Assembly (NCBI RefSeq): GCF_023498005.1
Contig: NZ_CP097289.1
Location: 9,114,001-9,178,000, forward strand
Reading direction: 5' to 3'
Source: Streptomyces durmitorensis
GTDB taxonomy: Bacteria > Actinomycetota > Actinomycetes > Streptomycetales > Streptomycetaceae
DNA length: 64,000 nucleotides
Shown here: positions 6,841 through 15,953 of the stretch, in pieces
How positions within the stretch are numbered: position 1 is the stretch's first letter
Layout of the letters: each line of letters begins with the position of its first letter
The notes under the pieces: model-generated
Database searches by the model: none
What the model was told of the DNA's origin: nothing
The model's input: only the letters and a program-made list of their open reading frames with translations
Position numbers and translations under genes: made by a program

Positions 6841-9390
6841 ATGCGTACACCCCGTAGGACCCCCGACCCGGCCGGCGGCACTGTGCCGCCGAATCCCGGG
6901 GCCCCGGCACGTGGTCGCCGCGCACACGCGGGACCGCCCGCCGACGAACGGCCCGACGCAAAAGCCCCTTCGGAGCCCGCACCGCCGAAGACCCCCGCGC
7001 GCGGACGCTCGTGGTGGCCGCGTCCTCGCACCGTACGAGCCAAGATCGTGTGCCTCCTGATGGTGCCGGTCGTCTCCCTGCTCGCACTGTGGGGATACGC
7101 CACGGTCAGCACGGCCCAGGACATGGCACACCTGCGGCAGTTGCAGCGCGTCGACGCCCAGGTGCGCGGACCCGTCGACACAGCCATCACGGCGCTGCAG
7201 GCCGAGCGCGCGGCGGCCGTGCGCTACGCGACCAAGCCGGCGCCCGACCGCGGCAGCGAACTCGAACGGCAGGCGGGACGCACGGACCGCGCGGTGGCGA
7301 AGCTGCGTCGTGGCGAGGGCCAGACCGTCGCCGATGGCGCCGACCTGCCCACCGGCGTGGAGTCCAGGCTCGAAACGTTCGTCTCCCAGGCAGAAGGTCT
7401 GAGCACGGTGCGGTCCGACGTGCTCGACCGCCGCACGGCCTGGGACGCGACCTACGGCCAGTACACCAAGACCATTTCGGCAGCCTTCGGAGTCGGCGGC
7501 GCACTCACCGGCATCCAGGAAGCCGAACTCGGCTCCCACGCGCGCGTGCTGCTCGAATTCTCCCGAGCCGCCGAGATGCTGGCGCGCGAGGACGTCGTCC
7601 TGTCCAGCGCCCGGCTCGACGGCTCCCTGGACGGGGAACGACTGCGTCAGTTCACCGGTGCCGTCGAGACCCGGCGGACCCTGACCGACGCGGCGGTGGC
7701 GGATCTGCGCGGACCCGAACGAGCAGGCTGGCAGGACCTCGTGGAGGGGAGCGCGTACGCCGACGTGCGCGCCGTCGAGGACAAGGTGCTCGTCGCACCT
7801 CCGGGCCGCAAGGCAGCAGCCGCGGCGCCGGCCGCCGAGTGGGACAGCGCCCACGCCGAGGTGCGGGACGAACTCCGCGCGATCGACGTGGGTGCGAGCC
7901 GCAGCGCCGCCGACCGGGCCGACCCGTTCACCCGCGGGTTGCTCACACCGGCAGGCGCCGCCGTGCTCCTCGGGCTCCTGGCCGTCACCGCCTCACTGGT
8001 CATCTCCGTCCGCATCGGGCGCGGTCTTGTCGTCGAGCTCGTGAGCCTGCGCAACGGCGCGCTGGAGATCGCCCGCCACAAACTCCCGGACGCCATGCGG
8101 AAGCTGCGCTCCGGCGAGGAGATCGACATTCACGCCGAAGCTCCACCCGGCCCGCCCGCGGAGGACGAGACGGGGCAGGTCTACGAAGCGCTCGGCACGG
8201 TGCACCGGGCGGCCCTGCGCGCCGCCATCGAGCGCGCCGAGCTCGCCAGCGGCATCTCAGGCGTCTTCGTCAACCTCGCCCGCAGGAGTCAGGTCCTCGT
8301 CCACCGCCAGCTCAGCCTCCTCGACAGCATGGAGCGCAGGTCGGACGACCCGAACGAACTGAGCGACCTCTTCCGGCTCGACCACCTCACCACCAGGATG
8401 AGGCGGCACGCCGAGAGCCTGATCATCCTCTCCGGAGCCGCTCCGGGGCGTGCCTGGCGCATGCCCGTCTCCCTGACGAACGTCGTCCGAGCGGCCGTCT
8501 CCGAAGTCGAGGACTACGCGCGCGTGGAGGTGCGACAACTCCCCGCCGCCGCGGTCGTCGGCACGGCTGTCGCCGACCTGACCCACCTCTTGGCCGAACT
8601 CGTCGAGAACGCCGCCCAGTTCTCGCCGCCCCACACCAAGGTGCGGGTCAACGGCGAACCGGTCGGCAACGGCTACGCCCTGGAGATCGAGGACCGCGGC
8701 CTCGGCATGGGAACGGAAACCCTGGCCGATGCCAACCACCGCATCGAGCAGTCCGAAACGCTCGACCTGTTCGACAGCGACCAACTGGGGCTCTTCGTCG
8801 TCAGCCGGCTCGCCGCGCGAAACGGAGTCAAAGTGCACCTCCGTACGTCCCCCTACGGCGGTACCACCGCGGTCGTCCTCCTGCCCACCGCACTGCTGCA
8901 GAGCACCACACCGGAGAGCCCCGGAGCACACACCATGGAACGTGACCGCACCCAGGACGGACACGCGCGCGTGCCCGATCCCGCACCGATGAACGGCAAC
9001 TCCGTGCCTGCCCCGGCCGCCCGCCCCGCACTGGCCCCGTCCACGGAGACACCGGTGACCACGCCCCCAGGCGTCACCGCACTGCGCCTGCACAAGCCAC
9101 CGGACGCGGAACCCGACAGCGCCCCCGAGCCCTCGGACGACCTCCCGCGCCGCGTGCGTCAGGCCAGCCTGGCCCCCCAACTGCGCGAGCGCCCCCCGGA
9201 CGACGTCGCCGGATCCGTGAGCGTCCGCGAAGACACCGAACGCAGCCCCGAACAGGTACGGGACCGCATGGCCGCCTACCGCGACGGCTGGACCCGCGGC
9301 GGCGGTCGCCGGCCCGGCATCGTCGGCGCCGTCCCCGACATACCGGGGCCCGCACCGGCCAGTGACAGCACCGAAGGAGACCACGCATGA
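6841..9390 (+). CDS. cvnA: conservon sensor kinase-like protein CvnA
   Basis: An 849-residue protein. A Pro-rich cytoplasmic N-terminus (1-60) is followed by a membrane segment near IVCLLMVPVVSLLALWGY, a long helical extracellular region resembling the nitrate/nitrite-sensing NIT domain, a second membrane segment (AAVLLGLLAVTASLVISV), a HAMP-like linker, a DHp-like helix pair (LDHLTTRMRRHAE) and a HATPase domain with N-box ELVENAAQFSPP and G-box EDRGLGMG. The C-terminal 150 residues are a disordered Pro-rich tail. Known: CvnA proteins work with CvnB, CvnC and CvnD in a membrane complex likened to eukaryotic G-protein receptor systems. The stop overlaps the next start by ATGA. Confidence 0.88.
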   Translation: MRTPRRTPDPAGGTVPPNPGAPARGRRAHAGPPADERPDAKAPSEPAPPKTPARGRSWWPRPRTVRAKIVCLLMVPVVSLLALWGYATVSTAQDMAHLRQLQRVDAQVRGPVDTAITALQAERAAAVRYATKPAPDRGSELERQAGRTDRAVAKLRRGEGQTVADGADLPTGVESRLETFVSQAEGLSTVRSDVLDRRTAWDATYGQYTKTISAAFGVGGALTGIQEAELGSHARVLLEFSRAAEMLAREDVVLSSARLDGSLDGERLRQFTGAVETRRTLTDAAVADLRGPERAGWQDLVEGSAYADVRAVEDKVLVAPPGRKAAAAAPAAEWDSAHAEVRDELRAIDVGASRSAADRADPFTRGLLTPAGAAVLLGLLAVTASLVISVRIGRGLVVELVSLRNGALEIARHKLPDAMRKLRSGEEIDIHAEAPPGPPAEDETGQVYEALGTVHRAALRAAIERAELASGISGVFVNLARRSQVLVHRQLSLLDSMERRSDDPNELSDLFRLDHLTTRMRRHAESLIILSGAAPGRAWRMPVSLTNVVRAAVSEVEDYARVEVRQLPAAAVVGTAVADLTHLLAELVENAAQFSPPHTKVRVNGEPVGNGYALEIEDRGLGMGTETLADANHRIEQSETLDLFDSDQLGLFVVSRLAARNGVKVHLRTSPYGGTTAVVLLPTALLQSTTPESPGAHTMERDRTQDGHARVPDPAPMNGNSVPAPAARPALAPSTETPVTTPPGVTALRLHKPPDAEPDSAPEPSDDLPRRVRQASLAPQLRERPPDDVAGSVSVREDTERSPEQVRDRMAAYRDGWTRGGGRRPGIVGAVPDIPGPAPASDSTEGDHA

Positions 9391-9821
9391 TCCAGGATCA
9401 GAGCAGAACCGCCGACAGGTCCGGCGAACTCGACTGGCTGCTGGATGACTTGGTACTGCGCGTCGGCGAGGTACGGCACGCCGTGGTGCTCTCGAACGAC
9501 GGGCTCGCCGTCGGCGCATCGACCGCTCTCAGCCGTGAGGACGCCGAGCACCTCGCCGCTGTCGCCTCCGGATTCCACAGCCTCGCCAAGGGCGCGGGGC
9601 GGCACTTCGGGGCCGGGGGAGTGCGCCAGACCATGGTCGAGATGGACGACGCGTTCCTGTTCGTGGCAGCGGCGGGTGACGGCTCCTGTCTCGCCGTACT
9701 CAGCTCCGTGACGGCCGACATCGGTCTGGTCGCCTACGAGATGGCACGCCTGGTCAAGCGGGTGGGCGAGCATCTCTACACGCCCCCGCGCTTCGCGGCG
9801 CAGCCGCCGGCCGTCGGATGA
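9387..9821 (+). CDS. cvnB: conservon Roadblock/LC7 protein CvnB
   Basis: A 144-residue Roadblock/LC7-domain protein: LDWLLDDLVLRV, HAVVLSNDGLAVGAS, REDAEHLAAVASGFHSLAKG and AAGDGSCLAVLSS follow the alternating strand and helix pattern of the fold. Known: in conservons CvnB contacts the GTPase CvnD, as bacterial Roadblock proteins often regulate small GTPases. It is translationally coupled to cvnA by a 4-bp overlap. A close paralogue lies 1.5 kb downstream at 11387. Confidence 0.92.
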   Translation: MIQDQSRTADRSGELDWLLDDLVLRVGEVRHAVVLSNDGLAVGASTALSREDAEHLAAVASGFHSLAKGAGRHFGAGGVRQTMVEMDDAFLFVAAAGDGSCLAVLSSVTADIGLVAYEMARLVKRVGEHLYTPPRFAAQPPAVG

Positions 9822-9840
9822 GACAGGGCGGTCGACGCAG

Positions 9841-10254
9841 ATGACCGAGGACAGGAGCGGCGTCCCGCGCGACGCGGGCAGCCAGTGGTACGACCAGGAG
9901 GCCGGACCACTGGTCCGCCCCTACGCGATGACGGGCGGACGGACCCAACCGGGCCCCGGCGGAGCGCGCTTCGATCTGATCGCGCTCGTCACGCTGGATC
10001 AGAACGCCCCGGGCCCCGGGGACGACACCGCGCTCGGGCCGGAACACCGGTCGCTCATCGAACTGTGCCGCACCGAGACCCAGTCGGTCGCCGAACTTGC
10101 GGCCGACGCCGATCTGCCCGTGGGCGTGGTCAGAGTGCTGCTCGGCGACCTGCTGGAAATGGGCTGCGTGAAGGTGAGCCGACCCGTGCCACCCGCACAG
10201 CTGCCCGACGAGAAGATCCTGCGAGAGGTGATCGATGGGCTCCGAGCGCTCTGA
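9841..10254 (+). CDS. cvnC: conservon DUF742 protein CvnC
   Basis: A 137-residue DUF742 protein. The N-terminal VRPYAMTGGRT is the family hallmark, followed by FDLIALV and a winged-helix-like part (LIELCRTETQSVAELAAD, LPVGVVRVLLGDLLEMG). Known: CvnC proteins bind their partners in the conservon complex. It lies 19 bp after cvnB and overlaps cvnD by 20 bp, so the four genes form one translational unit. Confidence 0.92.
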   Translation: MTEDRSGVPRDAGSQWYDQEAGPLVRPYAMTGGRTQPGPGGARFDLIALVTLDQNAPGPGDDTALGPEHRSLIELCRTETQSVAELAADADLPVGVVRVLLGDLLEMGCVKVSRPVPPAQLPDEKILREVIDGLRAL

Positions 10255-10840
10255 TGCCGGCGGCGACGACACGACCGCCATGGCGTTGAAGATTCTGGTC
10301 GCGGGCGGTTTCGGGGTGGGCAAGACCACCCTGGTCGGCGCGGTCAGCGAGATCCGCCCGCTGCGCACCGAGGAACTGCTCAGCGAGGCGGGCCAGTCGG
10401 TGGACGACACCGGCGGAGTCGACCGCAAGACCACGACGACCGTCGCCATGGACTTCGGCCGCATCACCATCAGGTCGGGCCTGTCGCTGTACCTCTTCGG
10501 TACACCCGGGCAGGACCGTTTCTGGTTCCTGTGGGACGAGTTGTCCCAGGGCGCGCTCGGTGCCGTTGTCCTCGCGGACACCCGACGGCTCGAGGACTGC
10601 TTCCCCGCCGTCGACTACTTCGAGCATCGGCACATTCCGTTCGTGGTCGCGGTCAACTGCTTCGCGACCGCGCGTACGTACGGTGCGCACGAGGTGTCAC
10701 GGGCCCTGGACCTCGACCGCGGCACCCCCGTGGTGCTGTGCGACGCACGGGATCGCGATTCGGGAAAGGAGGTGCTGATACGCCTGGTCGAGTACGCCGG
10801 GCGGATGCATACCGCCCGGCTGCTCGACACGGTGGGCTGA
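10235..10840 (+). CDS. cvnD: conservon GTP-binding protein CvnD
   Basis: A 201-residue small GTPase-like protein. Seen: P-loop GGFGVGKTT (about 24-32), a switch-region run of Thr (KTTTTVAMDFG), the G3-like FGTPGQDRFWFLWDEL, and AVNCF where Ras-type enzymes have NKxD. These variations are usual for CvnD. It should bind GTP and act as the output of the CvnA-C complex. It starts inside cvnC and ends 24 bp before the convergent PPOX gene. Confidence 0.92.
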   Translation: MGSERSDAGGDDTTAMALKILVAGGFGVGKTTLVGAVSEIRPLRTEELLSEAGQSVDDTGGVDRKTTTTVAMDFGRITIRSGLSLYLFGTPGQDRFWFLWDELSQGALGAVVLADTRRLEDCFPAVDYFEHRHIPFVVAVNCFATARTYGAHEVSRALDLDRGTPVVLCDARDRDSGKEVLIRLVEYAGRMHTARLLDTVG

Positions 10841-10866
10841 GACGCCGGAGCGTGGGCTCAGGCGTC
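10841..10866. terminator. weak hairpin between cvnD and the PPOX gene
   Basis: GACGCC and GGCGTC form a 6-bp stem around a 14-nt loop exactly between the two convergent stops. No T-run is present; candidate only. Confidence 0.3.
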
Positions 10867-11293
10867 AGTCGGCGACGCCGCCGCGTGCGACCACCTTGTC
10901 GATCTTGACGCGCACGAGGAGTTCACCGGGCACGCCGTTGCGCTCACCGAACTCCTCGGCGCGGCTTTCGCCCATGTAGCGGGCGCCGAGCCGGCCGGCC
11001 CAGTGCCGTACCTCGTCGAGATCGTCGATCAGCCGGGCCTGCCCTTGCAGGACCACGAACGCGAACGGAGGCCTGTCGTCGTCCACGCACAGGGCGACGC
11101 GCCCGTCCCGCGCCAGATTCCGCCCCTTGACGGTCTCCGCCCCGGTGTTGAACACCAACTCGTCCCCGTCCAACAGGAACCAGATCGGTGCGATATGTGG
11201 GCTGCCGTCCGCCCGGACGGTCGACAGCTTGCCGGTACGGGTGCCCTGCGAGACGAAAGCCCGCCACTGGTCCTCGGTCATCTTCTGTGCCAT
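10865..11293 (-). CDS. PPOX-class F420/FMN-dependent oxidoreductase
   Basis: A 142-residue split-barrel flavoprotein. Seen: the N-terminal GTRTGKLSTVRADGSPHIAP strand pair, PIWFLLDGDELVFNT, KGRNLARDGRVALCVDDD and FVVLQGQARL. Known: actinobacterial members of the pyridoxamine-5'-phosphate-oxidase-like superfamily usually bind F420 and reduce diverse compounds. A physiological substrate cannot be assigned. It converges on cvnD and its start faces the orphan Roadblock gene. Confidence 0.87.
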   Translation of the reverse strand: MAQKMTEDQWRAFVSQGTRTGKLSTVRADGSPHIAPIWFLLDGDELVFNTGAETVKGRNLARDGRVALCVDDDRPPFAFVVLQGQARLIDDLDEVRHWAGRLGARYMGESRAEEFGERNGVPGELLVRVKIDKVVARGGVAD

Positions 11294-11386
11294 GTCCTCA
11301 TCATGCTTGCCGAGGCGCCGATGGTGGGGAAGGCTGGCAGGTCAGTTCCTCCGGCCAGGGGGAACAGAAGGCGGGGAGACGGGAAC

Positions 11387-11800
11387 ATGGTGCAGAACAC
11401 GGGGCTCGGTTGGCTGCTCGACGACTTGACCGAGCGCATGGAGCCCGTACGGCACGCGCTGGTGCTGTCCAACGACGGCCTGGTGACCGGAGCGAGCTCC
11501 GAGCTGAAGCGGGAAGACGCGGAACATCTGGCCGCGGTCTCATCCGGTCTGCACAGCCTGGCCAAGGGATCAGGGCGGCACTTCCGGGCCGGCAACGTGC
11601 GCCAGACGATGATCGAGTTCGACGACGCGGTGCTGTTCGTCACCGCGGCAGGCGATGGCAGTTGCCTGTGCGTCCTCAGCTCCGCGGAGGCGGACATCGG
11701 TCAGGTCGCGTACGAGATGACACTCCTCGTCAATCGTGTCGGCGAGCATCTCGGCGTGGGCGCCCGGCAGCCGGAGCGGACACCCGTGGTAGACCTCTGA
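11387..11800 (+). CDS. orphan Roadblock/LC7 protein, CvnB paralogue
   Basis: A 137-residue protein strikingly like CvnB at 9387-9821: both have LDD near residue 10, VLSNDGL, EDAEHLAAV, HSLAKG and AAGDGSCL at matching positions. The ATG at 11387 follows GGGGAGACGG. It has no cvnC or cvnD partner of its own and is separated from the conservon by a PPOX gene on the other strand. Inference: it arose by duplication of cvnB and may compete for the same GTPase. Confidence 0.88.
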   Translation: MVQNTGLGWLLDDLTERMEPVRHALVLSNDGLVTGASSELKREDAEHLAAVSSGLHSLAKGSGRHFRAGNVRQTMIEFDDAVLFVTAAGDGSCLCVLSSAEADIGQVAYEMTLLVNRVGEHLGVGARQPERTPVVDL

Positions 11801-11827
11801 CCAGCTGAAACGTCGACGCGGCGAGAG

Positions 11828-11836
11828 TTATCCACA
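11828..11836 (+). promoter_or_regulatory. DnaA-box-like sequence
   Basis: TTATCCACA matches the DnaA box consensus exactly. It stands alone, 74 bp before the DUF6397-like gene. A single box does not make an origin; it could mark DnaA-controlled transcription or be chance. Confidence 0.35.
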
Positions 11837-11909
11837 GGCTCGGCGCGGGTCGCGGTGATCGCGCTACGGTTTTCCCGAGAGCAAAGACGCCTCACGGGGG
11901 AGAACCACC

Positions 11910-12911
11910 ATGACAGGTCACACGATCACGCAAGAAGCCGCTGACGCGGCAGCACGGACATCGGTCACGCAGAGCCGCGCGGCACGGGAACTGGGTCTGA
12001 AACGCGGCGAGTTCGAGCTCGCCGTGATGCTGGGGCGCATCCGCACCGTCAGCGACACGGCCGGTGGACGGCGCCGCGTCACACGCGAGGAGATCGAGCG
12101 TGTCCGTGCCGGGGAGGGCTTTCCCGAGGCATGGGTGGAGCGCATCAGAGCCGTGGGGACCACGGAGGGTGCGGCTCTGATGGACATCTCCACGGCTCGG
12201 TTCACTCGGCTCACCCGTGCGGGCTTCGTCACGCCGGTGAAGTTCTATCTGAACAGGTATCGAGCCGTCGTCTGGCTGTATCTGGCCGAGGAACTGAGGC
12301 AGTTCGCCGAGGCCGAGGTCAACTCCGGCCTCCTCACCGGCCGGGCCCCTGGCACGATCCGCGCCCAACTGGAGGCAGGCGTCGACCTGCGGGCGCGGAA
12401 CTGGCGGGGCCGCCACGCGGGAGCGCTGCTGCGGCAGTCCGACGATCCCTGGGAGCGGGCCGCCGCCGTGGCCTCGCTGCTCGACCCGGTCCAGATCGCG
12501 GAAATCATCAAGGATCCGTACGAACGCGCCTATGTGCGCAGGCTCATGCCCGACCCCTTCGGCGGTCAGGGAGCGCCGGATACACCGGCGGGACGGATCA
12601 TCCAGAAGATCACGACCGCGGACGACCCGGACGAGATCCGCTGGCTGCGGGCGAACCTGACCATCGGCCTCTCCCAGGCCCGAGGGGAGCGCCCGGCACC
12701 ACGGCCCGAGTCAAAGCCTGCTCCCGTGCCGGCACCGGACCAGGAGTCCGCTTCCGGCCCCCGGTCCCGGGCAGAGCTCGATGCTGAGCCAAGCCCTGAC
12801 CTCGGGCCGGATCACGAGGCACCACCCACCGCACTGCCCGAGCAAGAGACGAGAGGGCGGGCGCAGGAGCCACGAGGCCTCCTCAAGTGGATGCGCCGCA
12901 GGGGAGCGTAG
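11910..12911 (+). CDS. DUF6397-like protein
   Basis: A 333-residue soluble protein. The first 125 residues hold two helix-turn-helix-like units: SRAARELGLKRGEFELAVML followed by a VTREEIERV recognition-type helix, and LMDISTARFTRLTRAGFV followed by a YRAVVWLYLAEEL segment. The middle is helical, and the last 80 residues are a Pro/Glu-rich tail ending in basic KWMRRRGA. This matches my memory of the Streptomyces family DUF6397. It may be DNA-binding, but no role is established. The start follows GGGGGAGAA. Confidence 0.6.
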   Translation: MTGHTITQEAADAAARTSVTQSRAARELGLKRGEFELAVMLGRIRTVSDTAGGRRRVTREEIERVRAGEGFPEAWVERIRAVGTTEGAALMDISTARFTRLTRAGFVTPVKFYLNRYRAVVWLYLAEELRQFAEAEVNSGLLTGRAPGTIRAQLEAGVDLRARNWRGRHAGALLRQSDDPWERAAAVASLLDPVQIAEIIKDPYERAYVRRLMPDPFGGQGAPDTPAGRIIQKITTADDPDEIRWLRANLTIGLSQARGERPAPRPESKPAPVPAPDQESASGPRSRAELDAEPSPDLGPDHEAPPTALPEQETRGRAQEPRGLLKWMRRRGA

Positions 12912-12947
12912 CGAGACGGCCGCGGGGGCGGCCCGCGGGCGGCGCCG

Positions 12948-13463
12948 TTACGTGGTGGCGTCGAGATCCTTGGCGTAGTACTCGATCGCGGGCCGGTAGC
13001 CGACGATGCCCGGGTCCTGGCTGGTGGCGGCGAGCACGGTCAGGAGGAGCTCCATCGCGGCGTGTGTCCGGCCGGTGTTGTAGAGGGCCATGGCCAGAAA
13101 GGTCTTGAGGGCGGCGTCGTCGGGGAATTCGGACACCGCGTCACCCAAGGTCACGACGGCTTCGGGATAGCGGCCAAGGACGCGGTAAGTGCTGCCCAGG
13201 CCCAGGAGCGCCCCCCGGCGGTCATCGGGAGCTAGGCCTGGACCCTCGACCGCGCGTACGTAGTGCGGCACCGCCTCGGCCTCAAGACCGAGTGCGTCGT
13301 GCACCCACGCGGTCTGGTACGCCACATCCGGGTCCTGCGGGAACTGCTCGCACAGGGCCAGCAGTCGCTGCCGTGCCTCCTCGCGGCGACCGTCCTCGCG
13401 CAGCCGAACGGCCTCGGCGAGCAGGCGGTCGCGGTCCCCCGTCATGTCCTCGTCCCTGGTCAA
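12948..13463 (-). CDS. tetratricopeptide-repeat protein
   Basis: A 171-residue protein made of about three TPR-type helix pairs: REEARQRLLALCEQFPQDP, LGLEAEAVPHYVRAVE and LGRYPEAVVTLGDAVSEFPD with the expected small and aromatic positions. No signal peptide. It should be a protein-protein interaction module; the partner is unknown. The ATG at 13463 lies near a second ATG at 13445. It is tail to tail with the DUF6397-like gene. Confidence 0.75.
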   Translation of the reverse strand: MTRDEDMTGDRDRLLAEAVRLREDGRREEARQRLLALCEQFPQDPDVAYQTAWVHDALGLEAEAVPHYVRAVEGPGLAPDDRRGALLGLGSTYRVLGRYPEAVVTLGDAVSEFPDDAALKTFLAMALYNTGRTHAAMELLLTVLAATSQDPGIVGYRPAIEYYAKDLDATT

Positions 13464-13678
13464 TGCCCCATCCCTTCCTCTGCCTCACCCCAGGCGATCG
13501 GAGGCACCGATGTCCTGTCCGTCCATCGCGCACGTTCCGTGCCGTCGCTGTCAGCAGGCTAATTCCTTTTCAGGACTGTACGGCGCGCGCGGGAACGTCA
13601 CCCGTTTCCCCGCCCCCGGGTGCCGAGAGCGCTGCCGTTGCGTTGAATCCGAAGTGACCTATGCCTACGGGAGCAAGC

Positions 13679-15943
13679 ATGTCTGTGTCACATGGGCCGC
13701 GTGACCCACGGCCGGGCGGCTCGGCGCCACAGCGAGGCCGGCTCCGGCGCATCGGGCAGTGGTGCGCCCGTCACTGCGTGATCGTCATCGTGGTGTGGCT
13801 GGCCGCTCTGGTCGGGCTGCAGGTTCTGAACCATGCCTACGGCGGTGAGTACTCGGACGACTTCTCCCTGCCCGGCACCCAGTCGCAGGCGGGCCTGGAC
13901 GTCCTCAAGGCACACGAACCCGCGGCCGGCGGTTACAGCGCCCAGGTCGTGCTGCACGACTCGGACAAGCCCCTCAGCGACGAGAGTGACCAGGTCGGCT
14001 CGGCTGTCAGCAGCCTGCAGAAGCTTCCTCACGTGCTGTCCGCGCAGAGCCCGCTCCCCGCGCAGCAGCAGCCCGCGGGCACCCCGAACGTCGGGCCGCT
14101 GTCCTCCGACGGAAAGACGGGCTACATCACCGTCCGCTTCGACGTGCAGCCCTCCACCCTCGGCGACGACTATCTGGACGGCGTCGACAAGGCGGTGCAG
14201 CCGTTGCGTTCCGCCGGTGTGGAGGTGGAGTACGGAGGCCCGCTGGGCGAGCTGGCCAGGCCGGAGCCGGACGACCGGACGAGCGAGGCCATCGGATTCG
14301 GTGTGGCGATCGTGGTGCTCCTCATCGGATTCGGCAGCGTGCTCGCGGCGCTGCTGCCTCTGGTGACGGCGCTGGTCAGCGTGTTGTGCGGCCTGGCCTG
14401 CCTGGGCCTGCTGGCGGCCGCGTTCACCTTCGCCACGGTCTCGCCGACGCTGGCCACGATGATCGGGCTCGGCGTCGGGATCGACTACGCCCTCTTCCTG
14501 GTCACCCGACACCGTCAGAATCTCCTGGGCCAGGATCCGTTCACGGCGGCGGGGCATGCGACGGCGACCAGCGGACGGGCGGTACTGGTCTCCGGGTGCA
14601 CAGTGATCATCGCTCTGTCCGGCCTGTGGGTCTCCGGGATCTCGTTCATCGGCAAGCTGGGCCTGGCCGCCGCGGTCACCGTCGTCACGGCGGTGCTCGG
14701 CGCGCTGACACTGGTCCCGGCGCTCCTTGGCCTGATCGGGCGGCGGATCGACAAGCTCCGGGTGCGGGCCCCGATCGCCGAGACGAACACCGCGACAGGT
14801 GAGGCATCCAAGGGAGGCTGGCACCGCTACGCGCAGCGCGTGGAGCGACGGCCCTGGTGGTTCCTCATCGGCGGCGCCGCCGTGCTCGCCGTCCTGTCGG
14901 TCCCCGTCTTCTTCATCCAGCTCGGGCACATCGGCGACGGGGCGGACCCGAAGTCCTTCACCGACCGGCGCGCCTTCGACCTGATGTCCTCGGCCTTCGG
15001 ACCCGGTTCGAACGGTCCGATGACCCTCGTCATCGACCAGACCGACGTGCCGCAGTCGGACAGATCCGCACTGGCGACCCAGGCGCAGAAGGCCCTCACC
15101 GGCGTACCCGACGCGGCCGTGATCACTCCGCTCAAGGCCACGTCGGACGGCGACGTCCTGATCTCCACGGCGTACTCCGTGGCCGCTCCCCAGGACGGGC
15201 GGACCACCGACCTGCACGAGCACCTGAGCGACGACGTGCTGCCGCAGGCGGTGTCCGGGACGAAGGCGAGTACGTACGTCACGGGGACGACCGCCGCACA
15301 GGCCGACTTCCTGGAGATCGTCTCCAAGAAACTGCCGCTGATCATCGCGGTGGTCGTGGCCCTGGCCTTCCTCGTCATCCTTGTCGTGTTCCGAGGGCTG
15401 CTCGTCGCGGTCAAGGCCGCCGTGCTCAACGTGCTGTCGATCGCGGCCTCGTACGGGGTGGTCGTGGCCGTCTTCCAGTGGGGATGGGGCGGGCCGGCGC
15501 TCGGGGTCTCGGGGAAGGTCCCGATCGAGAGCTACGTACCGATGATGATGTTCGCGATCGTCTTCGGACTGAGCATGGACTACGAGATCTTTCTGCTGTC
15601 CCGGGTCCACGAGGCGTGGATGCGCACCCGGGACGCCAAGGCGAGCGTCGCCCACGCCCTGGAGATCACCGCACGGGTCATCACCTGTGCCGCGTTGATC
15701 ATGGTGAGTGTCTTCGCCGCGTTCATCATCAGCGACAACATCGTGGTGAAGATGCTGGGGCTCGGCCTCGCGGCCAGTGTGCTCATCGACGCCACCGTGG
15801 TCCGCCTGTTGCTGGTGCCCGCGGTCATGACGCTCCTCGGCAAAGCCGCCTGGTGGGCGCCTCGTTGGATGGACCGGCTGCTCCCGCACATCGACGCCGA
15901 GGGCGAGAGCCAGACCATGGAAGCGGGCAAGAAGCCGGGCTGA
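13679..15943 (+). CDS. MMPL-family (RND-type) membrane transporter
   Basis: A 754-residue protein from the ATG at 13679, preceded by GGGAG. It has the MMPL architecture: an N-terminal membrane helix, an extracytoplasmic domain, five helices with [15 protein letters not shown], a cytoplasmic linker, then a second half repeating the plan with [19 protein letters not shown]. The paired GxxxDY motifs contribute the proton-relay Asp-Tyr pairs. Known: MMPL proteins export lipids or hydrophobic metabolites using the proton gradient. The substrate is unknown; no regulator or lipid-synthesis gene is adjacent. The second MMPL gene at 45943 is its paralogue. Confidence 0.88.
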   Translation: MSVSHGPRDPRPGGSAPQRGRLRRIGQWCARHCVIVIVVWLAALVGLQVLNHAYGGEYSDDFSLPGTQSQAGLDVLKAHEPAAGGYSAQVVLHDSDKPLSDESDQVGSAVSSLQKLPHVLSAQSPLPAQQQPAGTPNVGPLSSDGKTGYITVRFDVQPSTLGDDYLDGVDKAVQPLRSAGVEVEYGGPLGELARPEPDDRTSEAIGFGVAIVVLLIGFGSVLAALLPLVTALVSVLCGLACLGLLAAAFTFATVSPTLATMIGLGVGIDYALFLVTRHRQNLLGQDPFTAAGHATATSGRAVLVSGCTVIIALSGLWVSGISFIGKLGLAAAVTVVTAVLGALTLVPALLGLIGRRIDKLRVRAPIAETNTATGEASKGGWHRYAQRVERRPWWFLIGGAAVLAVLSVPVFFIQLGHIGDGADPKSFTDRRAFDLMSSAFGPGSNGPMTLVIDQTDVPQSDRSALATQAQKALTGVPDAAVITPLKATSDGDVLISTAYSVAAPQDGRTTDLHEHLSDDVLPQAVSGTKASTYVTGTTAAQADFLEIVSKKLPLIIAVVVALAFLVILVVFRGLLVAVKAAVLNVLSIAASYGVVVAVFQWGWGGPALGVSGKVPIESYVPMMMFAIVFGLSMDYEIFLLSRVHEAWMRTRDAKASVAHALEITARVITCAALIMVSVFAAFIISDNIVVKMLGLGLAASVLIDATVVRLLLVPAVMTLLGKAAWWAPRWMDRLLPHIDAEGESQTMEAGKKPG

Positions 15944-15953
15944 CGCGACCGCC

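Noticed and set aside
7011..8945. A 644-codon plus-strand open frame inside cvnA
   Set aside because: It is a shifted frame of cvnA, extremely Arg/Pro-rich and without domains.
11828..11836. Replication origin
   Set aside because: Only one DnaA box is present and there are no dnaA, dnaN or clustered boxes nearby.
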